Positions 29,177 to 37,727 of a stretch of DNA of 45,578 nt are shown one piece after another (the stretch's first letter is position 1; each line of letters starts with the position of its first letter). Origin of the DNA: Serratia microhaemolytica (lineage in GTDB: Bacteria; Pseudomonadota; Gammaproteobacteria; Enterobacterales; Enterobacteriaceae); assembly GCF_004011885.1 (NCBI RefSeq), contig NZ_SBEF01000028.1, positions 1 through 45,578 on the forward strand. The letters are read 5' to 3'. Under the pieces are notes generated by a model that made no database searches, was not told the DNA's origin, and saw nothing but the letters and a program-made list of their open reading frames with translations. The translations under genes and the position numbers were made by a program.

Positions 29177-30154
29177 CTAAGCGCGATCAACCGGGAAAGC
29201 GATCACTTCAGCTAAGCTTTCTGCTTCCAGCGCCAACATCACCAGACGATCGACCCCCAAGGCAACCCCTGAACACTCCGGCATCCCCTGATGCAACGCA
29301 TCCAACAGATGTTGATCTATCGGTTGCACCGGCAAACCACGCGCAGCACGTTTGCGGTTATCCTGCTCAAAACGTTGGCGCTGCTCGTCGCTATCGGTCA
29401 GTTCACGGAAACCGTTCGCCAGCTCAATCCCTTTAAAGTAGACCTCGAACCGTTCAGCAACACGATGATCTTCGGTGCTAATCTCAGCCAACGCGGCCTG
29501 TGAAGCAGGGAAGTGATAGATAAATACCGGTTTGTTGCGACCAATATGAGGCTCAACACCGACCATAAACAGCAGTTGCAACAAGGTATCTCGATCTTCT
29601 TCTGTTTCGGCAATGTTGCTCAGATCGAGCTTGGCCGCCGCTTCACGCAATTGCGCCTTCTCAGCCGAGAGCGGATCAATATCAAGATGACGCAAGAAAG
29701 CTTGTTGATATGACAGCGTTTCTGCACTGTCGCAGCCTAACACCTGCTGTAACAGGTCATCGACCTCATTCATTAAGCGGTACATATCGTAGTGTGGCCG
29801 GTACCACTCCAGCATAGTAAATTCCGGATTATGGTGACGACCAGCCTCTTCATTACGGAAGCTGCGCCCTAACTGATAAATCGGCCCACTCCCCGCAGCC
29901 AACAGCCGCTTCATGTGGTACTCCGGGCTGGTCATCAAATAGAGCGTTAGCCCCTCTGCTGCACCAGGGCCAACAAAATGGGTTTGAAAGGCAGAGAGGT
30001 GAATATCGGTAACCGTCGCTTGGCTCATTGCCGGTGTTTCCACTTCTAACACAGCGCGATCAGCAAAGAAACGCCGGATTTCAGCGAGGATCTCTGCTCG
30101 CTTTAATAAATTGGCGATCGGTGCGCTTGGCTGCCAGCTTGCCGTTTCGCTCAT
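29177..30154 (-). CDS. epmA: Elongation factor P--(R)-beta-lysine ligase
   Basis: EpmA (PoxA/GenX) attaches beta-lysine to elongation factor P. The 325-residue class II synthetase-like enzyme shows motif 2 [22 protein letters not shown] (residues ~100-121) and motif 3 [12 protein letters not shown]. It lacks the anticodon-binding domain of LysRS. The frame stays open to 30232, but the ATG at 30154 gives the expected [13 protein letters not shown] start and the normal length. In E. coli the frd operon is divergent from epmA. Here the upstream region is empty. Confidence 0.95.
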   Translation of the reverse strand: MSETASWQPSAPIANLLKRAEILAEIRRFFADRAVLEVETPAMSQATVTDIHLSAFQTHFVGPGAAEGLTLYLMTSPEYHMKRLLAAGSGPIYQLGRSFRNEEAGRHHNPEFTMLEWYRPHYDMYRLMNEVDDLLQQVLGCDSAETLSYQQAFLRHLDIDPLSAEKAQLREAAAKLDLSNIAETEEDRDTLLQLLFMVGVEPHIGRNKPVFIYHFPASQAALAEISTEDHRVAERFEVYFKGIELANGFRELTDSDEQRQRFEQDNRKRAARGLPVQPIDQHLLDALHQGMPECSGVALGVDRLVMLALEAESLAEVIAFPVDRA

Positions 30155-30470
30155 GGTGATTACTCCGAAATCAAACAGGGGGTGCAGTCTACTCGCATCT
30201 TGCGCCGCAAACAAATTCTTCGCTGTTACCATTTTTATGTACTTTATTTTTAGATGGATACGCTATAAAACAGACTTTTGTGATTGCCAAAAACTATAGC
30301 TTTCTCAACGCTTGTTGATGGAAATATGCCTTCGACATGACTATCTCATTCATCAAGCAGGTATCTCGTACTGCAATGCACAGTGACCATCAGTGTCACT
30401 GCTGGCGGTGATAAAGTGAATTTGGGCGGGAAAGCTGACCCTGTTCAATCAGACAAGAGCAATCAAGCAT
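30155..30470. other. Intergenic stretch upstream of epmA, no gene seen
   Basis: 316 bases between the epmA start and the 3' end of the MarR-type gene. It must contain the epmA promoter on the minus strand. I saw no frdA sequence, no RNA gene and no clear remnant. Confidence 0.5.
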
Positions 30471-30938
30471 TCAATCAGACAGTAACTTGCTAAGTAGACG
30501 TTGCAGCGACTGAACATCTTCATCATCAAACTTGGCCGTTAGCTGAAGTAATCCTGTCAAGTGATGTGGTAGCAGTTCGTCAAGTAATAGACTGCCCGTC
30601 TCGGTAATGTCGATCAGCCAAGACCTGCGGTCATCACGTTGATGGTGGCGCTGAATTAAATCACGCGCCTCCAGTGAGTCGAGCACACTGGTAATGCCAG
30701 AACGTGTCAGCCCAGCTTTTTCTGCGATGTCAGAAGGTTTCAGTGAACCATAATGGCGCAGCAACAAAAGAGCGATAAATTGCCCCTCAGGTAACTGAAA
30801 ATCAGCCAAAGTTGTCGCACATTGTCGCGTAACACGTCCAACAGCACTAGCCAAACTGACGATCAATTGCAACCGTTCTGGTGCAATACCTTGGTAACGA
30901 ATAGCTTGCCCCATTAGGGCATCATATTTAGTTTGCAT
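30471..30938 (-). CDS. MarR-family transcriptional regulator
   Basis: The 155-residue protein has the MarR winged-helix layout: helices, then SLKPSDIAEKAGLTRSGITSVLDSLEARDLI (recognition helix, near 80-110), then the wing HHQRDDRRSWLIDITETG. It is divergent from an MFS exporter, the usual arrangement for a repressor relieved by a small phenolic or drug-like ligand. A 52-bp inverted repeat in the shared upstream region overlaps the exporter promoter and is the likely operator. The ligand is unknown. Confidence 0.9.
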   Translation of the reverse strand: MQTKYDALMGQAIRYQGIAPERLQLIVSLASAVGRVTRQCATTLADFQLPEGQFIALLLLRHYGSLKPSDIAEKAGLTRSGITSVLDSLEARDLIQRHHQRDDRRSWLIDITETGSLLLDELLPHHLTGLLQLTAKFDDEDVQSLQRLLSKLLSD

Positions 30939-31075
30939 AGTTGTTTAGTGAGCTCCTCATCCCTTCACCGAGGCAGTAGCTCTATTTTGGTACAGAGCCG
31001 TTCGATCGGTAACTGGCTTAAGTTATGCCAATTTTTTAAAAAAACCAATCGATTAATATTTATTTCACATATCAC

Positions 31076-31103
31076 TTGCTGCATCCGCACATTTTAGTAT
31101 GAT
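31076..31103 (+). promoter_or_regulatory. Putative promoter of the MFS-AKR operon
   Basis: TTGCTG (31076-31081), 16 bases, TATGAT (31098-31103). The -10 lies inside the left arm of the inverted repeat 31093-31144, so a protein bound there would block RNA polymerase. Confidence 0.6.
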
Positions 31104-31144
31104 GCAGAATAGTTATTTAGCGTACTATATTGCATCATACTAAA
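31093..31144. promoter_or_regulatory. 52-bp inverted repeat, probable MarR-type operator
   Basis: TTTAGTATGATGCA (31093-31106) and its exact complement (31131-31144) are the outer arms. ATAGT/ACTAT (31109-31113, 31124-31128) extend the symmetry inward. It overlaps the predicted -10 of the exporter promoter and lies in the marR-MFS divergent region. It might bind two regulator dimers. Confidence 0.65.
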
Positions 31145-31290
31145 TACGGGTACTCAAAGAGCGCCAATAGATTCAGCCGTGTCAGTGACCAACTGAGTAA
31201 ATTACCAACAGCAGCGATCGCGTTTTGTCCACACCATCACCTATCAGATGGAACTCAACCACCCGCCCATTTTATAAGGAAAGTAAAATA

Positions 31291-32514
31291 ATGTCTCATT
31301 CAGCTCCACTACGTCCCAGTAATTCACCACTGTTTTTAATCTGGCTGATTCTGTTATTGGCGCCTATCGGGCAAATGGCAATTGATATCTATGTTACTTC
31401 GTTACCTTTGATGGCAGAATCTTTTGCTGTCGGCAGCAAACAAATCCAACTCAGTGTTTCGGCATATATGATTGCGTTTGCAATCGGGCAATTACTCTAT
31501 GGTCCATTGTCTGATGCTATTGGCCGTAAACCAGCGTTACTTATCGGTATAGCGATTTACCTATTGGGTAGTGTGCTGGCAATCAACACTGACTCACTCA
31601 GTATTTTTATCGTGGCACGTGTACTACAGGGGTTGGGCATTACAACTGCCTCGGTGGTGATGAAAGCGATTGCTACTGATAATTTCAAGGGACAGCAGCT
31701 ATCCAATACACTGACTTATATGGTCATTGCTTGGGGGATGGGGCCAATTATTGCTCCTGTGATTGGCGCACAACTACAGGATCTCTTTGGCTGGCAAAGT
31801 AACCTCTATTTTCTCGCCGGCTACGGCACTATTTTATTTGTTATGGTTGCTGCGGGTTACCGTGAGTCTTTACCACAAGCGGTACCACTCAAACGTGACA
31901 TTCTGCTTGGTAACACCAAGCAGATCATCGCTAATCGTGAATTTCAATTGTGCTTTATTACCATGGGGTTATGCTACGCTTTATTGCTAACTTTCAATAT
32001 CTGCGCGCCGTTCATGATACAGGAGGTGCTTGGAAAAAGTCCGGTTTACTTTGGCAACATAGCATTAGCGCTCGGCGCCACCTATTTTGCTGGCGTATTC
32101 TCAAACCGCCTCAATGCTGGTCGTGTGCCGCCTGAACGGCTAGTACGCATTGCCGCCAGCATTAACTTGCTGGTTGGGGCAGCAATGCTGTTGATAGCCT
32201 TATTGCGCCCGTTGGGGGTGATTGAACTGGTGCTCCCCTCGCTGTTGCTCACCTTCTGTGCTGGTGTTGTTTACCCAAATCTAATGGCACGTGGCGTTTC
32301 ACTTTTTCCACAACTGGCTGGTTTATCAAGCTCAGTGCTCGGTTGTACCCTGATGGTTTGTGCCGGCTTGATCACTGTGCTAGCAAGTTGGCTTCCACTA
32401 AATAGCCTAGTGCCGTTGGCCAGTTTATATGCGGTTATCAGCCTGCTCTGCTTTTTTACGCTTCGCCGCCTCTACCCAAAGTCCAACAATCAAGCCTTAG
32501 CTGTTGCTAAATGA
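31291..32514 (+). CDS. MFS drug-resistance transporter, Bcr/CflA type
   Basis: The 407-residue protein has 12 likely membrane helices and DHA1-family motifs: IDIYVTSLPLMAESF near residue 30, GQLLYGPLSDAIGRKPALLIG near 68 (motif A) and FIVARVLQGLGITTASVVMKA near 108 (motif B). It probably exports a small drug-like compound by proton antiport. A TTG-started extension to 31225 exists, but ATG 31291 with AAGGA upstream fits the family start. It is followed closely by an aldo/keto reductase and divergent from a MarR regulator. Confidence 0.9.
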   Translation: MSHSAPLRPSNSPLFLIWLILLLAPIGQMAIDIYVTSLPLMAESFAVGSKQIQLSVSAYMIAFAIGQLLYGPLSDAIGRKPALLIGIAIYLLGSVLAINTDSLSIFIVARVLQGLGITTASVVMKAIATDNFKGQQLSNTLTYMVIAWGMGPIIAPVIGAQLQDLFGWQSNLYFLAGYGTILFVMVAAGYRESLPQAVPLKRDILLGNTKQIIANREFQLCFITMGLCYALLLTFNICAPFMIQEVLGKSPVYFGNIALALGATYFAGVFSNRLNAGRVPPERLVRIAASINLLVGAAMLLIALLRPLGVIELVLPSLLLTFCAGVVYPNLMARGVSLFPQLAGLSSSVLGCTLMVCAGLITVLASWLPLNSLVPLASLYAVISLLCFFTLRRLYPKSNNQALAVAK

Positions 32515-32527
32515 ACCGGAGATGGTA

Positions 32528-33565
32528 ATGAAACACTCTCATTTTTCTACTCGTCAGATCGCGGGGCGTGTCATTTCACCTATTGGCCTCGGTTGTATGG
32601 GCATGTCGGAGTTCTATGGATCAACTGATGACATCAAATCGCTTGACATACTGGAGACAGCTATTGAACTTGGTGTCGAACATTTCGACACCGCAGATAT
32701 GTATGGTAATGGCCACAATGAAACATTACTGGGTCGATTCCTGAGTGTTCCGGGGCGTCGAAATAAAATTCTGTTAGCCAGCAAATGTGGGATTGTAAGA
32801 GACTCACACGACCACAGCGCCCGTTTGATAGACAATTCTCCTGAATATATCATTTCTGCATGTGAACGCAGTGTACAACGCTTGGGAACTCACATTGATC
32901 TCTATTACCTGCATAGAATTGCTAACAATGGGAAGCATATTGAGCAGAGTATGGAGGGCATGGCACATCTACTGTCAGAAAGGAAAATAGGTGCTGTTGG
33001 TTTATCCGAGGCGAACTCTGATGTAATTCGACGAGCCGATGCTGCCTTACGTCGTTTGACTAACGGTAAGCACGGTATTAGTGCTGTGCAATCAGAATAT
33101 TCTTTGCTAACGCGTACCGTGGAAGGGAATGGTGTTTTAACAACCTGTGAACAACTGGGCGCGGCTTTTGTAGCATATAGCCCGATCAGTAGAGGGTTAT
33201 TGAGTGAACATTTTGATAACGTTGAAAATCTGGCGATCGACGACTTTAGGCGTGGTTTGCCTCGTTTTTCTGCCGTTGCTTTTGAGCATAATAGGAAAAT
33301 AATATGCGAAATCAGTTTTATTGCAAAACGTTATGGTGCCAGCATTGCTCAAGTGGCGTTGTCTTGGCTGTTACATCGTTCTCCCATCGTGCATCCTATC
33401 CCAGGCACTAAGCAACTTAGCTATCTTCAACAAAATATTGCAGCTAAACAGCTCCAACTGACAGCAATAGAACTGCTTCAACTTGATAATCTACTTGTTT
33501 GTCATCACATACAAGGTGAACGTTACCCCCCATCAGCATTGGCCAGCTTTTCTATGGATCACTAA
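32528..33565 (+). CDS. Aldo/keto reductase (AKR13-like)
   Basis: The 345-residue TIM-barrel oxidoreductase reduces carbonyls with NADPH. The catalytic tetrad is visible: Asp and Tyr in FDTADMYGNGHNE (near 58-63), Lys in LLASKCGIV (near 92), and His in DLYYLHRI (near 134). AFVAYSPISRGLL and the IPGTKQLSYLQQN cofactor region follow. Three in-frame starts lie near the end of the MFS gene. I use ATG 32528 because CGGAG is 6 bases before it. Co-transcription with the exporter suggests one detoxification unit, with the enzyme converting what the pump does not expel. Confidence 0.9.
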   Translation: MKHSHFSTRQIAGRVISPIGLGCMGMSEFYGSTDDIKSLDILETAIELGVEHFDTADMYGNGHNETLLGRFLSVPGRRNKILLASKCGIVRDSHDHSARLIDNSPEYIISACERSVQRLGTHIDLYYLHRIANNGKHIEQSMEGMAHLLSERKIGAVGLSEANSDVIRRADAALRRLTNGKHGISAVQSEYSLLTRTVEGNGVLTTCEQLGAAFVAYSPISRGLLSEHFDNVENLAIDDFRRGLPRFSAVAFEHNRKIICEISFIAKRYGASIAQVALSWLLHRSPIVHPIPGTKQLSYLQQNIAAKQLQLTAIELLQLDNLLVCHHIQGERYPPSALASFSMDH

Positions 33566-33584
33566 TTGGTACTGTTGCTGATGT

Positions 33585-33620
33585 TAAACACTGTTCATTA
33601 AACCGCATGAGCAGTGTTTA
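33585..33620. terminator. Hairpin between the aldo/keto reductase and the convergent nucleotidyltransferase gene
   Basis: TAAACACTG and CAGTGTTTA form the stem, extended by TTCAT/ATGAG. No strong T-run. Confidence 0.55.
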
Positions 33621-33646
33621 TCAACAAACACGATCAACCATCAACT

Positions 33647-34456
33647 TTAACCGTCAGTATTGGTCTGTTTTTTCATCACTGCGCGATAGAGTAATGCATC
33701 CAATTCGGTATTATCTGTTGCTGATGGATGCGTTAACTCGCTGTTGGGCATCTCACTGGCTAGCGACTGGGTAATGAAGGCGTGGATCAACTCTCGGCGT
33801 GAACCATACTCGGCTTCTCCCGCTTGCTGTTTGAATGTTAGCAACTGTTCAATTTCTGCTAGTAAAGCGCGATCTTGCACCATGGCAGTGAGTAGCGTTG
33901 CAAATTCAATCGGCGGAATGCCTTTTCCAGCTTCGATCCAGCGCACGGCTAATAATGGACGCAACACGTAGAAGTATTTCTTTAATCTGACCTGTTCACT
34001 CTGCAAATAGCCAAGGAAATTTTTTCGCGCCATAGAAAAGTAGTGCCAGCGTGCGCGTAATGGCGAGAACCAGTGCGCTAGATGCTGCTGTAACCATAAA
34101 ACCGTTTCGTCCATTTCCCGATAGATCACAGGGGAGTGTAACCACTCGGCCAGTGTTGGGTTGGCTTGTTTATACAGGCCAAGTGCTTTGCGTAACTCCC
34201 AGCCAGACACATCAAGTTGATCATCTATCGGTAATTCGATCACATCCCTTTGTGATTCAACAGTTAAATACCACTCTGGTGGGTGAACATAGAGAAAACG
34301 TACATCATAGTCGCTATCTGGCGAAGCAAATCCCCAGGCTCGGCTGCCAGATTCACAGGCATATAACACGCGAACATTCCGCTGTTGTTCAATTTCGCGC
34401 AGTACGTGCTGCACTTTCTCACGCATCGCTAAGCTGACACCGTGTAACTGCTCCAT
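33647..34456 (-). CDS. Predicted nucleotidyltransferase, RlaP-like (PF10127 type)
   Basis: The 269-residue protein carries the nucleotidyltransferase core CESGSRAWGFASPDSDYDVRFLYV (residues ~33-56), with the GS motif and the paired Asp (SDYDVRF) that bind metal. The rest is helical (LGYLQSEQVRLKKYFYVLRPLLAVRWI), as in the RlaP group of predicted nucleotidyltransferases. The substrate is unknown. Members sometimes sit beside RNA ligases, but none is present here. It has its own transcription unit, upstream of which lies the large PRD regulator on the same strand. Confidence 0.8.
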   Translation of the reverse strand: MEQLHGVSLAMREKVQHVLREIEQQRNVRVLYACESGSRAWGFASPDSDYDVRFLYVHPPEWYLTVESQRDVIELPIDDQLDVSGWELRKALGLYKQANPTLAEWLHSPVIYREMDETVLWLQQHLAHWFSPLRARWHYFSMARKNFLGYLQSEQVRLKKYFYVLRPLLAVRWIEAGKGIPPIEFATLLTAMVQDRALLAEIEQLLTFKQQAGEAEYGSRRELIHAFITQSLASEMPNSELTHPSATDNTELDALLYRAVMKKQTNTDG

Positions 34457-34552
34457 AATCTGCCCTATTGTAATATTTATAAAAATTAGCTTTGCTGGCT
34501 CTCGTGTCCCGCATCAAAGTGACCCGTGCGTTTATCGGCTTGGGGTAATTGA

Positions 34553-36469
34553 CTAAATACGGCTCAAGCAATCCAGTGCAATTGCCTTAAAGCTGGCGAA
34601 GTCGTTGCTGCCCAGCAGGCGATGCATTGAACGTTCACGCACAAAGGTAACAAACAGATCGTAGATTGCCATTGCTTCTTCATAATCCGTCTTGCTGATT
34701 GCCAGCAGAAAAATGACGTAAGCCATCTCTCCTTCACCCCAAGCGATACCTTGTGGTGCCAGTAGTGTGACCACTACGGTCTTTTTCGCTAACAGCCCCA
34801 GCGAATGAGGCAACGCGATACCTTCACCCAGCACTGTCGAGACAATGGCCTCTCGCTCAACCACCGAATGATAGAAATCACTATCGACATAACCTTCCTG
34901 CTCCAATTGGCGACAGACCTTAGCAAACAGTTGCTGTTGAGTCAGTGGTTCGTTCAGCACCATAAAATGGTTAGCATCAAAAAATTTCTCCAGCATGTAT
35001 GGCCTGGTACGATCCACCAGCACCAGCTTGCCGAGTTGCTCGAGCTGATATTCAGTAGGGAAAGGCGACATCACCACCACCGGTTTATTTTTCTCACCGA
35101 TGCGCGCATTGGAGATGACAAAGTCCTCCTCAATGTGCTGCAACAATTCATAATCACGCAGCGAGATAATGCGCGTCATCACCAGTTGTGGATACTTACG
35201 CGCGATTTGCGCCTGGATCATTCTCACTGTTGAGTTACCGGTATCACACACGAGCATCACTTGCGGATGGCGTTGGTAGCCAATATGGTAGTGGCGTTCC
35301 AGACCGGCACCAATATGCAATACCAGGTAACCAATCTCATTTTCGCTCAAGGTGTAGGGGGTGTGTTTGCCCCAACTCGACACAGCCGCCAGTGTCACAT
35401 CGTAGGCCATTGGGTAGTGCTGTTTGATGTTGGATAGCAGTGGGTTGGGGATGTTGATCTGATATTTAACCCGGGTGATCATCGTTTTGATATGGGTGAG
35501 CAGATCAGCACGTAACTGTTTGTCTGACTGAAGGTTATAGTTATAGTGCGAGTTGATGTAGGCCAGAATGTAATCCACCAGCGCTTCATCATCATCGGCG
35601 TTGATCTTGCTCGGTTGCACACTCTGTACTCGGCGTGCGGCAATGCTTACCCGCAGGTATGCCTCTTCCGCAGCTGAAATCTCTTTGTTGGCCGCTTGCT
35701 GTAACTCGTCTGCCAGTCGGAGCGAAACTTGGCGCACCGCTTCGTCTTCTTCTTCTACATCAAAATCCTGTAACGGGTAACCGTCGATGATGCGCCGTAG
35801 CGCGACCGTGCAGTAAAAAACCAGGTACTGTTCACTCTCGTCAGTAACGCGAATGTCATAACGTGACAGCAACGGGTGGAGTAGCTGACTAAAAATTTGC
35901 CGTTGTGGCTGTTGCAGTATCTCACTGTCGAGCAGTGATTGCTCTGCATCAGCCAAGTGCCATTGAAATAGCAGATCAGTTAAACAGGAGCGGATCGCCA
36001 TCTCTGAACCAAACAGTTTCATGCCATAACGTGGCTTGGATTCAATCGATAATTGATAACCTGCCAAGTGTTCTCTCACCTCAGCCATATCGTTTTGCAA
36101 CGTACCACGGCTTACAAACCATTCATCAGCAATATCTTCCAGCTTAATTGAGAAGGCTGAGGTCAAAAAACGCACTAACAGATGATGTACCCGTTCCTGT
36201 GCGCTACGCGGTGTGGTTCGCCTTTTGCTCTCCTGCTGCTGTAGTGCGCTGAACAATTCAGCATCATTGATCTGCAAGCGGTAGCCGACCCCGCGCTGGT
36301 GGATAAAACAGGCACCGTAGTTTTCCAGTATCTCATTCAGTGCGGTGACATCGGTGCGTACTGTGCGGGTGGAAACGGCGAAACGTTTCGCCAACTCTTC
36401 CTGGGGTAATGTTTCAGACTGTAGAGCATCAAACAGCGATGCCAAGCGGGGATAGGGGAATTTGACCAT
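34553..36469 (-). CDS. PRD-containing transcriptional activator with EIIB-like and EIIA domains (BglG/MtlR type)
   Basis: The 638 residues show in order an HTH_11 domain (5-55: EELAKRFAVSTRTVRTDVTAL), an Mga-like second helix-turn-helix (about 85-165), two PTS regulation domains (about 190-285 and 300-395), an EIIB-like part with Cys in VMLVCDTGNSTV (about 405-490), and a fructose/mannitol-type EIIA domain (about 495-636) with the phospho-His in GIALPHSLG. Such regulators read the phosphorylation state of the phosphotransferase system. It is near the 3' end of the DgaF/DgaE/DUF4310 operon on the same strand and probably regulates it. Confidence 0.88.
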   Translation of the reverse strand: MVKFPYPRLASLFDALQSETLPQEELAKRFAVSTRTVRTDVTALNEILENYGACFIHQRGVGYRLQINDAELFSALQQQESKRRTTPRSAQERVHHLLVRFLTSAFSIKLEDIADEWFVSRGTLQNDMAEVREHLAGYQLSIESKPRYGMKLFGSEMAIRSCLTDLLFQWHLADAEQSLLDSEILQQPQRQIFSQLLHPLLSRYDIRVTDESEQYLVFYCTVALRRIIDGYPLQDFDVEEEDEAVRQVSLRLADELQQAANKEISAAEEAYLRVSIAARRVQSVQPSKINADDDEALVDYILAYINSHYNYNLQSDKQLRADLLTHIKTMITRVKYQINIPNPLLSNIKQHYPMAYDVTLAAVSSWGKHTPYTLSENEIGYLVLHIGAGLERHYHIGYQRHPQVMLVCDTGNSTVRMIQAQIARKYPQLVMTRIISLRDYELLQHIEEDFVISNARIGEKNKPVVVMSPFPTEYQLEQLGKLVLVDRTRPYMLEKFFDANHFMVLNEPLTQQQLFAKVCRQLEQEGYVDSDFYHSVVEREAIVSTVLGEGIALPHSLGLLAKKTVVVTLLAPQGIAWGEGEMAYVIFLLAISKTDYEEAMAIYDLFVTFVRERSMHRLLGSNDFASFKAIALDCLSRI

Positions 36470-36981
36470 ATGCGTTCCGTTATAAATGCACTCACCTAAT
36501 CACAGCAGGTGAGCCACAAGTGACTCCACTGTTAGCAGAAGCGGCATAGCGTGAATAGCAGGGCTAATGTGCAGATCAGTGATACATGGCCTCAACGCAG
36601 GTTGTAGCCTCTGAGTTTTCCCCTGATACTGTTCCGGTTACTCTTCCTGCTATCACGCTGTAGATTAACACCTTACCCATCCGCTATTTTCGCTGAGCAT
36701 GTTACCGTCAGGCTGTGCCAGAAAATTTGACCAGAACACGGCGTTCGAAATTTTAGCGAACACATGCCGCAAAAAATCTTTTCATGATCAGCATATTGCG
36801 TTTTTTCATCTTACCAGGCAGATTGGCGGCACCAACATGCTGGTCGGGTTAGGCTGCTAAGCTAACAGTACACTTTGAGCAACCGCTAACGGTTGCCATT
36901 AACTGCAAGTCATCAAAGACAACACCTGGGCGTTAGCGGCTCAAGGTGCGATCTACGTTTAAGCTAACGTAGATCGCGCTG
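36470..36981. other. 512-base gap between the PRD regulator and the aldolase gene
   Basis: No gene is seen. It contains the regulator's promoter region (minus strand) and several nested inverted repeats at 36869-36977, including GCAACCG-CTAA-CGGTTGC and an imperfect repeat pairing the TGAGC..CGCTAACG segment with CGTTAGCGGCTCA. A terminator hairpin at 36948-36977 closes the aldolase operon. Confidence 0.6.
36948..36977 (-). terminator. Terminator of the DUF4310-DgaEF operon
   Basis: GCGATCTACGTT and AACGTAGATCGC form a perfect 12-bp stem with a six-base loop, directly after the aldolase stop codon. Confidence 0.75.
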
Positions 36982-37722
36982 TTATCCGAGAAGTTTTTTA
37001 GTGATCTCCAGCAGCGTTTTAACATCTTCCGGGCGTGTGTGACCACTCTCTGGGTCAATGATTGAGCTGTAAATATGTGGGATCACCTGTTTAACGCCAG
37101 CACGCAGTGCAATTTCAAGCAGCGGCTCGAAATTGTCCAGATCGATACCACCGGTCGGCTCCAGCATAAAATCATATTCAGCACAAGCTTGCGCGACGTA
37201 CTGGTACTCGTCTTTGTGCTTTAAGCCGCCCATTGGGAAGTATTTAATCGAGCTTCCCCCCATGTCTTTCAGCAACGCAATCGCAGTTTCCACCGGTACA
37301 ATACCGTCTGGCGCTTGTGCGCTGAGTGGCCCGGTAGATATTTTCACCCAGCCAACACGGCCGGTGGGCGAGACCAGCCCGTTGACTACAGTCTCACTCT
37401 GCCCCAGCAGCGCGCGACTGGTAGCAACACCGGTAAACACCTGATTAACATGCTGTGGCTGTACCTGCTGTGCGATCAGGCTGACCATCATCGACTGTTT
37501 CGGATCACCTGCGCCTAATCCAATCGAGAGTGCATTGTCAATCAATGCGGCATAACTGCGCATATCGCTGATGGCGCTCTCCACATCAGGATAATTTTTC
37601 GATAGTACACCAACCAGTACATGGCCTTGTGCTGCTTCATACACTTGCTGTGCATTCTGTTTTGAGCCGGCTAATACATTCAAACAGACGCGATCTTGAT
37701 AGTAATTGGGGGTCAACTTCAT
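36982..37722 (-). CDS. 2-dehydro-3-deoxy-phosphogluconate (KDGP) aldolase, DgaF / EF_0839 family
   Basis: The 246-residue TIM-barrel protein matches the KDGP aldolase family that includes Salmonella DgaF. It would split 2-keto-3-deoxy-6-phosphogluconate into pyruvate and glyceraldehyde-3-phosphate. The probable Schiff-base Lys is in GGSSIKYFPMGGL (near 160), with FMLEPTGGIDLDN near 195. It starts five bases after the dgaE-like stop with GCGGAG upstream. It is the last gene of an eight-gene operon and, with the ammonia-lyase, turns the imported compound into central metabolites. Confidence 0.9.
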   Translation of the reverse strand: MKLTPNYYQDRVCLNVLAGSKQNAQQVYEAAQGHVLVGVLSKNYPDVESAISDMRSYAALIDNALSIGLGAGDPKQSMMVSLIAQQVQPQHVNQVFTGVATSRALLGQSETVVNGLVSPTGRVGWVKISTGPLSAQAPDGIVPVETAIALLKDMGGSSIKYFPMGGLKHKDEYQYVAQACAEYDFMLEPTGGIDLDNFEPLLEIALRAGVKQVIPHIYSSIIDPESGHTRPEDVKTLLEITKKLLG

Positions 37723-37727
37723 GCCGG

